64,000 nucleotides of DNA from Bolinopsis microptera (GCF_026151205.1 NC_087077.1:5728483-5792482), one strand, 5' to 3'. Shown: positions 23,632-35,035, numbered from the stretch's first letter. A program made the numbers and translations. The notes: generated from the sequence alone by a model not told the origin.

Positions 23632-26600
23632 GGAAGTTCCACCTCGTATCTAAGAACGGTCGTTTTGAGAAAAGTGTGGAGGCACACACAGGGGCTGTTA
23701 TTGCCATCAAGTGGAGTAAAAACGGTAAGAAAACCAGTGTTCGTTGCTTTTTCTTCTTTTCAAGTTACAGGGTAAAGACTTGAACCTAAAAGTTGTTACT
23801 TGTTATGATGTTATCTTAGTGCTCTAAATAAAATTATCACCTGAGATTGATGTTTAAATGTTTTGTTATCCAGCAACCCCCAATGTACCCCAATCTACCA
23901 GGCAACTCTCTGGTGACGGCTGGGGAGGATGGTCAGGTGAAGATATGGTCCAGATCTGGCATGTTGCGCTCCACTCTGGCTCAAGTTGGTTAGTTTTTAT
24001 GTAGTAGTTATGATCTTGTTGTTAGTCACAAAGCTCATTACATCATACATATAGCTCACTAGCTAAGATACTCCGAACTAAGCTACACAGAATCCGGACT
24101 ACACGGAATCCAGGATTCTGGATTCTGTATTATTCATTAAGGAGTTAAAATGTAAATGCTGAATAACAGTGTGTCTAGTTCGTTGCTTGGTGTATATCTT
24201 CAGTATGTTTAAGGTCCATTTACTCGTGTCTTTTATTGATAACATTACTAAATTTTAAGTTCCTGATGTGTACTCTCAATTTCCTAATGTGTACTCTGAA
24301 GCTCCGTCAGGTTCGCCAGTGTACTCGGTTGCCTGGGGTCCAGACAGTGAACAGATCTTGTACGCATGTGGCAAACAAATCATCATTAAACCTCTCGCTC
24401 CCTCTGCTAAAACAACCCAGGTGAACTTCCAGATATTTAACATGATTCTTACATGTAATACTCATGTATAAGTTCACCATTACCATTGTTTACCATGTGT
24501 TGCAAAGATTATACTTCAATTTGTCAGTAACTCCGAATCATATTGATTACAATTAATAATTTACTCTTCTGTCAACCTGAATATTTATCATCTGAAATAG
24601 TTTTTAATTGATCTGCTACATATCATGTTACATTGCTTACGTGACTTAGATCATCAAGAAAAGAGCAACTTATTAAGTTTATGTAGTACAATATTGCATG
24701 TTCTGGAATGAAAGCTAATGAAAATATTTGAATTTCTAATGACGTATAAAAATCACGTTTGATTAAATTAATATTAAATTGTTTTTATGCGATAATTCAT
24801 AAACGTTAATCAAGTGAAGAATAGTATCGGATCACATATTCGTGCGTCATGCCGCCTTTGAATGCTTCTGACTTACGTAAAACGTAATATCTACGACTTT
24901 TTCATAACCTTTAAGATCATTGGTTGAGAATAACTTGAAATCAAGTTAAATTATAAAATGAATATATTTCAGTGGAAAGGACACGATGGGCTAATCATGA
25001 AGGTGGACTGGAGCTCTGTAAACAATCACATTGTATCAGGTACATCTGATTCTTGTTATTCTATTTATACCTTTCATTTTAAAGCAATGAGACACACCTT
25101 AACATGTAGTTAGGGTTTGGACTGGTTAACCAGGTTTTAAATTTCCCATAACATATTCACTGAAATACCAAAACCCCGGATTCATGCAATGTGAGAGCCT
25201 TTGTAACGCAGTCTGGATTCTGGATTCTGATCCGGCCACTTTAAAACTTCGTTGCAAAATCCAGGATTAGCTTGTGAGATCACTCAAGTTTGCGCCGCTG
25301 GAAATATTTAGTCCGGGAATTATTTGAGATCGCTCTTTCATTCGTGAATGGTAAACACGAACTGTTGAAACTTTGAGATCAAATCAAGCAGGAGAGGCAG
25401 ACTAGATGCCATCTTGGCCATGCACGTGGGAGGAGGAATGTCACGATCCCCAGGAAAAATCAAAAAGAAAACTTTCGGGCTTGAAAATCATCATGGCTAG
25501 TAGATATAAATGAAATTCGAAGAAATCAATTCGAAGAAACTAATTTTTCAATCCAAGTATGACTGACGATACGATTTCACTATCTGCATATTATGTGTCT
25601 TGAATTGTTCGGGGCCTTTTGAGTAGGGGCCTTTTCGTCATTTTGAGGGTTCTAGATTGATACGTGAAACAAATGTATGATTGTCAAATGTCAATTAAGA
25701 CTTCCTGTTACCAATATTTCTGTCTGACCACATCCTCCTCATTTCTAAATGTCACTAACTCTCGCAGGTGCTGAGGATAGGAAATATAAAGTGTGGGATA
25801 GTTATGGTCGTCTCCTGTTCGCCTCCCATCCCCACCATTACCCCATCATGTCCGTTTCCTGGTCACCTAACGGGGAGATGTTTGCTGTGGGAGCCTTCAA
25901 TACCCTCAGACTTTGCGATAAATCTGGCGTGAGTTTAATTTACTGATTGCAACAATCACAGTTTTTAACCAGGCTATTTGAGGAAGAAAAGGTAGTCTAA
26001 AAGTAGCGCCTGACTTTGTGCAATGATTTGATTAATGAGATTTGGTCGGCGAATTTCAGAGGTAGAAAGAATTTTTTGTTTAAAATTAGGAAAATATTTA
26101 AGATAAATGTACTATTTTTGACAAAAGTAAAAAATTTACGAGGGTTAGAAAAGAATGGAAATTAAAATGAATTCGTAACCACCTTTGAAATTCCCGCTGC
26201 CCTTATATATTTAGCAAGAGACTAAAATAGATACTGACTGAGTCGTGGTAGTAAAAATTCCTCCGGCTGCAGAGCACTAGCCATCCCAAAATAAAATTTG
26301 GATTCCTATCATGTCGGTTTTACAACTAATTTAAAACCTTCATTACATCAATGTAATGTCAGAGCATGTCGGTCGACCTGAATTTCTTATCGCCATAATG
26401 TTGAAATTTGACTGAAGACCATTGCTACATTTCGTGAGAGTAATTAAATACGCATTTTATTTTTTTTCTGACGTTGAACTTTAACTGTAAATCAAATAAC
26501 AATATGGCCACTGCATATGATTCTGCACTCTGCAGACTTGCAAATTTTCTGTAAAAACAGGATATTCGCTACAAATTGTCGCGTAGGTTAAGTTATAAAT

Positions 26601-27892
26601 AACTTAGAGTGAGAATATTATAATAAAGATGTCGACGTGGAGGAAATGTTATGCTGCATTTCATTTCGAAATTTTCTCGGAAGAGCTGTGAGAAATTCCG
26701 TGTGAGAAATTAAATATTGTCGGAGCGATTATTTTGTGATACCTCCGAACTTATGTTTGACTGAATGAAAACAGGTTTTTCAGCAAAAAAAGGATTTCCG
26801 AGGTCAAATGTCGTGTGGACTAAATCAATATTTATTTTAGAACAAGAAGATGTCGACACGGAGACATAGGATATACATATATAATACTTTTAAAAATTTG
26901 GGAAAATTCTTTGACTTTAGTGAAAAAAACATGTGCTCAAATAATTATTAATTTGTATCTTTAAATGAACTAGCTGCAAGAATGAATACGAGTTAAAAAA
27001 CTCTTGGTCGGATCAATTCTCTTACTTGAAGAAGTGTCATGTTTTCCTGAATAACAGCATAGTTCATAGTTTTCTGCTTTACTAAATCTGCTCATCATAA
27101 AAACACTTCGGATTTAGGAATCAGCACGATTCCTAACAGGCAGTAGAAGAGCCGTTGCAACCCGAAAGTTTAATTTGTAATACTTTAATGTTTCGAGTAT
27201 CTCAAACGGCAGATTCGCTCAGCATCCTGTATTTTTGCATCTAGCCGTATGTGACAATTTTCGCGAATGCCGGTTTTTCTGGAAATTTGGCGCGTAAAAT
27301 TGATAAATTTAAAAATATACGTGGCGTAATAAGAGACATAAAATAATATAATTTACATAAATAAGATTTTATTAATATTGCAAATGATGTTGGTTAGAAA
27401 TTGGATGATAAGATAACAAAAATTTGCACGATCTGCACAAATCTCCATTATGTAAATCAATTTGTGGAGAATATGGAGACGGCATATCGTACTGAATTAA
27501 TTATTATCTTCTAGATTGTACCGCAAAATTGATATTGTGGTCATCGATTTACTATTAAATTAAGACACAATTAATCTAACTACCTCTGCTAGTGGTGCTA
27601 CAGTCTGGACAAGCCGAACACGGGATCTATCTACTCCTTGGATTGGTCACGTGACAGAGTCGTTGGGAGTGGCCTGCACATCACACACATCCGCGTTGGC
27701 GTCGTAAAATATGTTCCACTGTACTCGTTGGTAGCTAAAAGCTTCTGTTGTGTTGCTGTCGATGTTTTCCACACAAGTATACTTCGAGCAGCATCTTCGA
27801 AGTACGCAGGTCTTCCAGTTCTTACGGGTGTCTGCCGGTTTTACACTGGGTTCAATTCGTCGCGAAATCTAGGCCTTAGTACGACCAATTGA
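23632..27892 (+). CDS. IFT80: IFT80 fragment, six to seven WD-repeat exons
   Basis: IFT80 is a subunit of intraflagellar transport complex B that moves cargo along the axoneme. Exons with good splice sites and matching phases lie at 23632-23724, 23902-23988, 24311-24420, 24973-25039, 25768-25928 and from 27593. They read [94 protein letters not shown] and [18 protein letters not shown], matching the N-terminal beta-propeller (about residues 100-280 of roughly 770). The first exon lacks the start, and after DWSRD (about 27652) the similarity stops although the frame stays open to 27892. The helical C-terminal two thirds is not downstream. It may be a broken gene, a rearranged copy or an assembly join; the exons themselves are clean. 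Confidence 0.85.
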
Positions 27893-27964
27893 CCTACCTG
27901 ACAATTAACCCCCCTCCCCCGCAATTTGACCCCCGACAATTAATTACACTGGGGGTCATTGATA

Positions 27965-28411
27965 GGGTCCAGGGTCAGGGGTCAGGGTCAGGGTCAGGGT
28001 CAGGGTCAGGGTTCAGGGTCAGGGTCAGGGTTCCGGGTCAGGGTCAGGGTCAGTGTCAGGGTTCAGGGTCAGGGTCAGGGTCAGGGTCAGGGTCAGGGTC
28101 AGGTCAGGGCGTCAGGGTAGGGTCAGGGTCAGGGTTCAGGGTCAGGGTCAGGGTCAGGGTCAGGGGTCAGGGTCAGGGTTCAGGGTCAGGGTCCAGGTCA
28201 GGGTCAGGGTCAGGGTCAGGGTAGGGTCAGGGTCAGGGTCATGGTCAGGGTCACCAGGTCAGGGTCAGGGTCAGGGTCGGGTCAGGGGTCAGGCGTCATG
28301 GTCAGGGTCAGGGTCAGGGTCAGGGTCAGGGTCAGGGTTCAGGGTCCAGGGTCAGGGTCAGGGTTAGGGGTCAGGGTCAGGGTCAGGGTTCGGGTCAGGG
28401 TCAGGGTCTCT
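27965..28411 (+). repeat. (GGGTCA)n hexanucleotide array
   Basis: About 70 units of GGGTCA with occasional extra or missing bases, G-rich on the plus strand. The permutation TCAGGG is a known variant of the animal telomere repeat TTAGGG, and the strand could form G-quadruplexes. Open frames giving Gly-Ser or Arg-Val repeats are artefacts. It ends in a T run at about 28412-28425. Confidence 0.9.
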
Positions 28412-28449
28412 AATATTTTTTTTTTTTGCTGGTTAGTGACAAGATCTGT

Positions 28450-30195
28450 CATTTGATGGGGTTAGGTATTGAAGGTGGATGGAGGAGGAGGAGAGGAGGG
28501 GGCCCTGGAAGACAGGGCCCCGAGCTAATGTGCCCGTCCCACAAGAAGGAGGCTCATTAGCTCGGGAATCCGACGGGAGTTTATCAAACACTCTCGAACT
28601 TTAGCTCCATCGACACCCAGGAAAACGGAAAAAGTTCTGTAGGATTCCTACTGCGGGAAGCCCAATAAACCATATCAACAGCTACATATCTCCCCATCTG
28701 ACTAGACAAAGCCGATTGCACTGAGAGCTCCAACTTTACCCCAGGCGCCATCAGCCTATTCCACTCCAACTGCTCTAAATAAAAGTGGGGGACTCTGCAA
28801 TCAGGACACTGCTCCCAAGGAGAGTATTGGGTCGCTCTTATTAGGAACACCATACAAAAAACCAACACAATGATAGTGAAAATGTAGCTCAGAGATATAC
28901 AGGAACGACAAATGTTACACGTGAGGGTTGAGTACGGTAAATGAGTGTTTAACACGACTGCAAAGTTACTGTGAAGTGAAGTACCACGGCCAGACCTAAA
29001 CACCAATGCAGGATGCTATTAGACAGCAAGTAAAGGGGAAACTAATAAGTACTGATCTCCTGCACGTCTTGACCGGTTTATAGAAATCAGTTATCACCTT
29101 GAAAATTGTTATCGGTGGGTGTTTTCTCCATGAAACCCATCCCACAAGTAGTCCAGTAACACATGGTAAGGGAGTATCACTATGATACCGTACTCGATTA
29201 TAGTAGTTGAGAAGAGTGGAGGGTATAGCGAAGAGGACTGACCGCCACAACAGAGGTATGTGGAAGACCTCCTAGACAGATGTTACCTCGCATGTGCACC
29301 GTAGTCGATATTCAATGGGGGGTCGGTCAAGGTTAGGGTTTTTTCTCCGGCTGGTACCCGTACTCTCTTAGAGCCAGATCAGCTTCCTTGAGAGTGCTGC
29401 CAACCTCCAAGCCAGCGGGGTCCTTCTTGAGTTCAAGTGAGAATGAAGACAACAGCTAGCACTATTGGACATACAGACAAGCCACCGATGAAACTCGTAG
29501 GGCATAGCTTCTACCTGATACACTTGAGAAGGATTAGCTGCCCGTGTGAAATCATATGCTGCCTCCACTAGCGAATAGAGCCAGAAGCCAGCCATACCTT
29601 CTTCCTGTGATTGTAAGCGGAAAAATCTCGGACCCAAAATAAGATGGAGAGGAATGTTCATGACACCGGCAGAAGAAGCCATAAGGTGTTCGAGCTGGTA
29701 AAGAGGAAAAAACCCACCAAGCGGAGGCAAATATCTGGACGATTCCAGTGATGAGGACGAGGTAGAGGAAAACCTATCAGCGACTTTTCCTTTCCCCACT
29801 AGGTCCGCTGTCCAGCCAATTAAAAACATGCCCCCCCCAAACGGAATAGTGAATAAAGATAGAGCAATTGCAGCCAGGTTCTCTCAAAAGACTAAGTTTC
29901 AAACTTGCCAGTTAGCGTATGCCTGGATAACACAAGTTAGGGAACACTTGACTACCAGCTCCCAATCCGGGCCAGAGACCCGCAGCAAGGAGTCAATAGA
30001 CGGAGGTATTTGGACTCATTGGAGTTACACAGCCGTGTCCAGTGGCGTAGTTGATGGTCCACAAGACCTGGGTGGGAGGCATTACGATGAGCGGACTGCC
30101 CCATTTCTGGTTCCTAGTGGGGGAGCGGCCTGTCGTCTATGGGAGGTGCTGGCTCATCAGCAAGGAAACCACCCTATTTGCTACCTATTTGTCCT
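28450..30195. other. Unrecognised ORF-rich block of higher GC
   Basis: Composition changes here from AT-rich to roughly balanced. Besides the two ATG-initiated frames listed separately, the minus strand is open at 28996-29250 and 28584-29006 (no ATG; the latter has a hydrophobic run YIFTIIVLVFCMVFLI). A minus-strand frame near 29990-30110 reads GSPLIVMPPTQVLWTINYA between stops. This looks like a decayed coding segment of unknown origin. Confidence 0.35.
29368..29829 (-). CDS. Unknown 153-residue ORF
   Basis: An ATG-initiated frame beginning MFLIGWTADLVGKG, then a serine run (SSTSSSSLESS) and a fairly complex middle (PPLGGFFPLYQLEHLMASSA, LHLILGPRFFRLQ). I recognise no domain. Its ATG overlaps the ATG of the divergent frame at 29828 within the palindrome CATG. 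A stop lies 18 codons upstream in frame. It may be a remnant of a longer gene on the minus strand or chance; amino-acid composition looks more protein-like than most frames in this window. Confidence 0.3.
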   Translation of the reverse strand: MFLIGWTADLVGKGKVADRFSSTSSSSLESSRYLPPLGGFFPLYQLEHLMASSAGVMNIPLHLILGPRFFRLQSQEEGMAGFWLYSLVEAAYDFTRAANPSQVYQVEAMPYEFHRWLVCMSNSASCCLHSHLNSRRTPLAWRLAALSRKLIWL

Positions 30196-30205
30196 GCGTG
30201 CATAG
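29828..30205 (+). CDS. Unknown 125-residue ORF, divergent to 29829
   Basis: Starts at ATG in CATGCCCCCCCC and runs to a TAG at the left end of a MITE (CATAGATG), so its stop codon lies in the inserted element and the original frame may have been longer. Contains GGIWTHWSYTAVSSGVVDG and GRHYDERTAPFLVPSGG. No family recognised. Both strands are open here, so at most one of the overlapping readings is likely real. Confidence 0.25.
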   Translation: MPPPNGIVNKDRAIAARFSQKTKFQTCQLAYAWITQVREHLTTSSQSGPETRSKESIDGGIWTHWSYTAVSSGVVDGPQDLGGRHYDERTAPFLVPSGGAACRLWEVLAHQQGNHPICYLFVLRA

Positions 30206-31027
30206 ATGATACGTCCGACTCTACGATACTCCTCAGTGACAACGAAACTCTACGAACTCATCAACCAAAAATACGAACACTGAGGAGTTCGTTTTGTACA
30301 ACTTACGTTTAATAAATGAAATTAAACAGAAAATTGTATTTACAATTCAGCCAATTTCAACACCATAAAAAATTTAACGATTGTAAAACAACTTAAATAT
30401 ATTGGTACTCGAAACTTTCTACCACGCGGTTCGCTTTGTACACTGTACATTTCACAGTACAAGGACTGGTCGATCGGACTGGACATTCTGGCGCCAATAT
30501 TTTGCGCGCGCACGTTCTGGCGGTTCCCCTGGACACGTTGCAGAAAACTTCAACTTGTACTTCTGGCGTTGCGTTTCGTTTTCTTCTGCTGTAAACAGCT
30601 GTGATCACACCGAATGTACATTGTACATTCAGTGTTCATGTATGATGTATACATTTTATTTTGCCATGTACAGCAGACTGAACTATTTGAAATTGAAGTG
30701 CACTGTGTATAGACTTATAGGTATAGTTGATGATTCAAATGTCATTGTAGGTACAACTTTCAGCAGTAAAGTAGACAGTGTACAGTACTACAGTAAAGTT
30801 GATATAATAATGTACAGTTTATAGTTATCTGTATGCATAGTTTGGTACGTGATAACGCCTGCCAAGATCGTACAGAAATCCTGAGCTGATTACTTTTTTA
30901 AAAAAACATTTTCCATGTTTTTTTTTGAAAAATTGACTAACGAACTCCAACGAACTCTAACGAACTCCAAATTTTGAACGAACTCCACGAACTCTACGCC
31001 AAAAATCAACGAACTCCGCATCTATGC
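30203..31027. mobile_element. MITE-like element, ends CATAGATG
   Basis: Bounded by CATAGATG at the left and CATCTATG at the right, with subterminal repeats of CGAACTC and GAGTTCGTT in inverted arrangement (for example CTCTACGAACTC at the left and CGAACTCTACGCC at the right). The flanks CCTGCGTG and CCTGCCGG agree at 6 of 8 positions, an imperfect 8-bp target duplication that would fit hAT mobilisation. It carries no transposase; the open frame at 30402-30824 is unlike any known protein. Confidence 0.5.
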
Positions 31028-31276
31028 CTGCCGGGGTTGCTGGTATTCACTGAATTGGGGTAATCTTGGTTGTTGGGCAGACTGAGAGTCTGCTGAGGGG
31101 ATGGCTTGTTCTGGGGCAGCTTGTTCTGGGGCAACTTGCTCTGTCGCTGAAGCTTCATTTGTGGGCGCCGCTCTGTCGGCTGAGTCAGTGGGATTCTCAT
31201 TTGTATTTGCAGTGTTATAGCTTGATTGAGGAGTTATCTCGTTTCGTACAATCGGCTGTCTCTCCTCATTATCCAT
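31022..31276 (-). CDS. Small acidic, disordered ORF cut by a MITE
   Basis: ATG-initiated frame beginning MDNEERQPIVRNEITPQSS, rich in Ala, Pro, Gln and Asn, with the repeat APEQAAPEQA. The TAG stop lies in the MITE terminus; if the element is removed, the frame meets another TAG only a few codons later, so the insertion changed little. It may be the first exon of a gene continuing on the minus strand. No family is recognised. Confidence 0.3.
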   Translation of the reverse strand: MDNEERQPIVRNEITPQSSYNTANTNENPTDSADRAAPTNEASATEQVAPEQAAPEQAIPSADSQSAQQPRLPQFSEYQQPRQA

Positions 31277-31564
31277 ATCTGCTAGATTCTACTTTAACTT
31301 GCTCGTTCTCTTAAACTACATCTGCTTAAATAATAACTAGTTGTTGATCTCGCAATCAATTCAAATTACACCAAACAAAACAGTGCCATAAAATGTAAAT
31401 ATAAATTTTAAAATTCTCATAAAAATCGAAGCACGTTTCGCAAAATATACTCCAGTGTAGTTTTGTGCAAGCTCTCAATAAACCACGCAGTGTTTGCAGT
31501 CTCATTTGTTAGAATGTGTCAGCTATAACCCATTATAAACATTGTAAATTCAACGTTGAACTTC

Positions 31565-31665
31565 TCGACAAGAATTGCGCCCATTTTATTTGGTGGCGGA
31601 CGCTAGATTTCCATTCACTGCAAGCTCCTATCAGTTCACTTCACAATATATCATGCTTGTGACCG
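31565..31665. repeat. Dispersed transposon end, inverted copy of 120-300
   Basis: Reverse complement of the block at 120-300, sharing ACAAGAATTGCGCCC and GGCGGACGCTAGATTTCCAT. Confidence 0.5.
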
Positions 31666-31754
31666 GATATCCGGCTAAAAGTCCTGTGATCTTCTCTCTA
31701 GATAGCACTATATACGAGTCTGAACATTGTTTTAACTAAAACTTTCTCTTTCAG

Positions 31755-31878
31755 TATTGACGACTACATGAACTACAAGCCTGCAGAAAAAGCAGAACAA
31801 ATTGATGCTAAGACGAAACAGTATATATGGATGGGAGAGTTGCTGAGGGACAAAACCACCGAACCACTCAGCTTATAG
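31755..31878 (+). CDS. Terminal exon of an unrecognised gene
   Basis: A strong acceptor (CTTTCTCTTTCAG, ending 31754) is followed by an open frame in phase 1 that reads IDDYMNYKPAEKAEQIDAK and TKQYIWMGELLRDKTTEPL to a TAG at 31876-31878. The composition is that of a real charged protein tail. I do not recognise the family, and no upstream partner exon was found in the preceding 400 bases. Confidence 0.35.
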
Positions 31879-32234
31879 TGCTGTAAATTCTTGCATTTTA
31901 GAGCGAGATTCTCATCTACAGGTGACATGTTTATGTTTACTGTCCCTTCAGATAGATCCAGTGGTACTAATTGTGTATCCTATTTTATTTTCTACCATTG
32001 CCTGATCACCCGTAAGTGTTGAGAACCTCGCGAACTGTTCTCCTTCCAGTTCTTGAAGCGGAGGTTCGATCTCAACATCTGAACATTCTGTGTTAAGCAT
32101 GACAGCTAAAAAATCCCGAACTGCATTATGTCGGATGATAATTTAACCAGCCCACCAAGATGACAATAAAGAGCAAGGTTCACATAAAACACTGTGATGG
32201 CTAACGATCCAAGTCGTTCGTTTCATGAGATTCT

Positions 32235-32268
<34 letters not shown>

Positions 32269-32277
32269 GTTGTGGTA
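32235..32277 (+). repeat. 43-base poly(G) run
   Basis: An uninterrupted run of 43 G residues followed by TGTTGTGG. No gene is attached to it. Confidence 0.9.
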
Positions 32278-32360
32278 GCCGATAGTGGTAAATTAATTTT
32301 TATCATATTATGAGGATATTACATGGGATTGTGGTTAAACTGGAATATCAACTGATGTTG

Positions 32361-32549
32361 GTAACTGCAAAGAGTTGGAGTGGAGTTGTTCTTCTTACTT
32401 TGGCTGCTCGGTTTACTGATGTGGTAACTGCAAAGAGTTGGAGTGGAGTTGTTCTTCTTACTTTGGCTGCTCGGTTTACTGATGTGGTAACTGCAAAGAG
32501 TTGGAGTGGAGCTGTTCTTCTTACTTTGGCTGCTCGGTTTACTGTTTAA
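32361..32549. repeat. 63-bp tandem repeat, three copies
   Basis: Units start at GTAACTGCAAAGAGTTGG at 32361, 32424 and 32487. Because 63 is divisible by three, one frame translates as a 21-residue repeat (TAKSWSGVVLLTLAARF), but nothing else marks this as a gene. Confidence 0.85.
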
Positions 32550-33212
32550 GCTGCTCGAGAAGACTTAGTATTTTATCAGATTCGTTTAACCCGGGGAGGG
32601 GGGGGGGGATCGGGTACCAGTTTTGGATATTTTTCACTAGACACACCCACCCCCTTTGCGGTACTAACTGTTTTTTTGGATAATACGTAAGACACCCACC
32701 CTTTTGCCGCCTTTTGCGGTACTAACTGTCGAAAAATCGTGTTTTTCTGGGAAATGGGCAGTAGACCCACCAGTTAGTACCATGTACTAACTGTGTTTTT
32801 AGAAGAAAAAATGACCCACCCACCAACGTCACGTCCGGTACTAAGTGTATGATCCCCCCGTTTAACCGTGCATAAAAGCAGACAAAACCCATTCTGAAAG
32901 AACCAAACAAAATTGAAAATTAGGCAGTACAGTCAGCATGATAAAAGTAGCAAATAACGTAAGCAAATCAACAACAGAAATAACAATCCCAAACAATTTA
33001 AAAGTAAATATTCTTAACTTTCAGCCGTTACTCGCATTGATAGAGCTTAATAGTTAGTTACTTAATAGCTAGTCAGATACATATCCACAGCAGTCAACAG
33101 TCAGCACGATCTAAGTAAGAACGATCTAATCCTTTCTTCAAATCATATGCGATCCAGATTTTTCCTGGATCTTTTGCTACTGTAATATAGCGTGTCTCAT
33201 CACAACATATGT

Positions 33213-35035
33213 CTACATGATAGGCTCAACAACATTACTACTAGTACGTTCTTGCATCTCCATCTCTGCAACCATGTTGTTAATTCTTCTTGAGTTAATC
33301 CAAGATATCATTTCACGTTTCAGTATTGCGATCTTCCCTGTCACCCAGTCATTATTGGCTTGCAATGTATCAAGGGGTTCATCAACGAATTGATCGGGAC
33401 AACAATTCCAATCAAAGTGTCAGTATCCAAGAATGGAATGGACCAGTCGAAGAAGCTCCCAATGATTGCAACATTGACGGGGATCCAACATACCAGCTGG
33501 GATCCGATCACCAGGGATATCTTCAGAGTGAAGATATTGACGAGGTTAACCAAGGGAAAGACCGCCATGAACCCGGACATGGTGATCTCCCTGCCGGACA
33601 TTCCATTAAGACAGGTGAAACACCGGCAGATACTCATTGCTACAGATGCCTGCAGCGCACCTTGACTAGCTGCGAAGAGGATTGTCCCCGCAAATCTGCA
33701 GACCATGGAGGATATCCAGTACACATCGAACAGACAGTACTCACCATCGTAGGCAAAGTTGGCTCCTACAATTGTGGCGAGGTAGACGGCGATTAGTAAG
33801 TCATATTCACCGAGTACTATGCACTGAATCTTGACAACCCTGAATGCCGCCTTCGCAGTGGAGTCATACGTATTCAGATGATGGTAGATTGCATATATAT
33901 CGAGGACTAATATGCAAGCCATCTGAATTGCAACCACGTAAGGAAGCACTCTACCACTTATCAGATTATCTTGGGAGGAGAGGAAGGAGGAAGTGGTACA
34001 ATTGGTGCATTCATCAGAGGAATCCGAGCAATCTGAAACTGAGTCACATGTCATGTTAATTGGAATGGGCTTGTTGTCTGACTTGCAGTAGAACGTGTCT
34101 GGGCAGTTCTGCTCATCAATACCGTTCTCACAGTGCTGAATACCATCACAGAATACCATCTTTCTCCGACCATCGCAGTGGCTCACACTTTGGATGTAAA
34201 GACTTGTTTTCGCACTTGTACGTATGTCGGGTAGTTTGCTCCTTGTAGTTTATGATGCAAATTAATTCTTTTACAGTGAGAGCTGATTGAGGTACTATCC
34301 ATTATGCATTGCTCAACTTTTTTGGGATCTAATGATATCTGTCCAATACTTATATCATCTTCATCTTGCCAAGGTTTTAAATCATCATAAAATTTTTCTG
34401 CCGCATAGTTTGCCTTTAAGCAGTCCAGCTCTATGTAGCATTCTGCTTGTGACTGATTATAACTGGGCAACTTTTTGCGAGTTAGAAAATCTTGACAAGC
34501 ACATTCGTCACTGTAGTCCTTACAATGTGCTCTACCGTCGCAAACTTGCTGCAAAGAAATACAACCATCACCATCAGCGCAAAGGAAAGTCTCGGTGCCG
34601 CAATAACACTCGTCCGTTCGACAGGATGAGTAGTTGTTGCACATCTGACTTACTGGGAGTACGCAACCTGCTCGCAGTAAACCTGACACATTGAAGTTCC
34701 CGTAGTAGCAAAGTTTGTATCCGGAAAAAGGATTTCCCCTCCCTTGCCTCCGTAAATTGATCAATATCCCAGAATCTGTATTCTTTGTAGTTATCCCGTA
34801 CCGCGATTAAGGACTCTATTTCCCCAAAGACAAAGTCATTACAGATTATTTGCTCGAATTTCCTTTGAGCTAGTCCGGGTGCCGTTAGCAGGAATTGGGT
34901 CGATTGTGTGATTCTATCCCAGGCCGTGAGGTTCAGTATTGAGAGGAGATGAGGTAGTTTCATTACCTCTGGTGCTTCATTACCAAGCTCAGAACAGACA
35001 AAAGTCAGCAGCCCTACCAGAACGAGTAGTCTCAT
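33213..35035 (-). pseudogene. LDLa-domain class A GPCR with frameshifts
   Basis: The minus strand encodes a secreted-start receptor. It has a signal peptide (MRLLVLVGLLTFVCS), an ectodomain, and at least three LDL-receptor class A modules (FLCADGDGCISLQQVCDG; VFCDGIQHCENGIDEQNC; TFYCKSDNKPIPINMTCDS, ending SDSSDEC). Then come seven membrane segments from VLPYVVAIQMACILVLDIY to TM7 with NSLMNPLIHC (an NPxxY variant) and a cytoplasmic tail KIAILKREMISWINSRR ending at 33213. The reading moves to another frame at least three times: in a T5 run near 34735, around 34190-34240 (probably two shifts), and after NPLIHC near 33350. LDLa receptors of this kind are typical of invertebrates, where the modules may bind peptide or protein ligands. 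Sequencing indels could mimic decay, but neighbouring long frames are clean, so a pseudogene is more likely. Confidence 0.7.

Larger units (their letters stand above)
31879..33212. other. Non-coding stretch with simple repeats
   Basis: Contains the poly(G) run and the 63-bp tandem repeat listed separately. At 32590-32880 it also holds a family of short repeats built on GCGGTACTAACTGT, separated by CACCCACC-like runs, probably an unclassified repeat. No gene is seen. Confidence 0.5.

Noticed and set aside
27889-28456. Gly-Ser and Arg-Val repeat proteins across the GGGTCA array
   Set aside because: Artefacts of a hexanucleotide repeat with no stop codon in any plus-strand frame.
31755-31878. 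C-terminal exon of the IFT80 fragment
   Set aside because: It is on the same strand and ends in a stop, but its sequence does not resemble the IFT80 C terminus and no intermediate exons were found.
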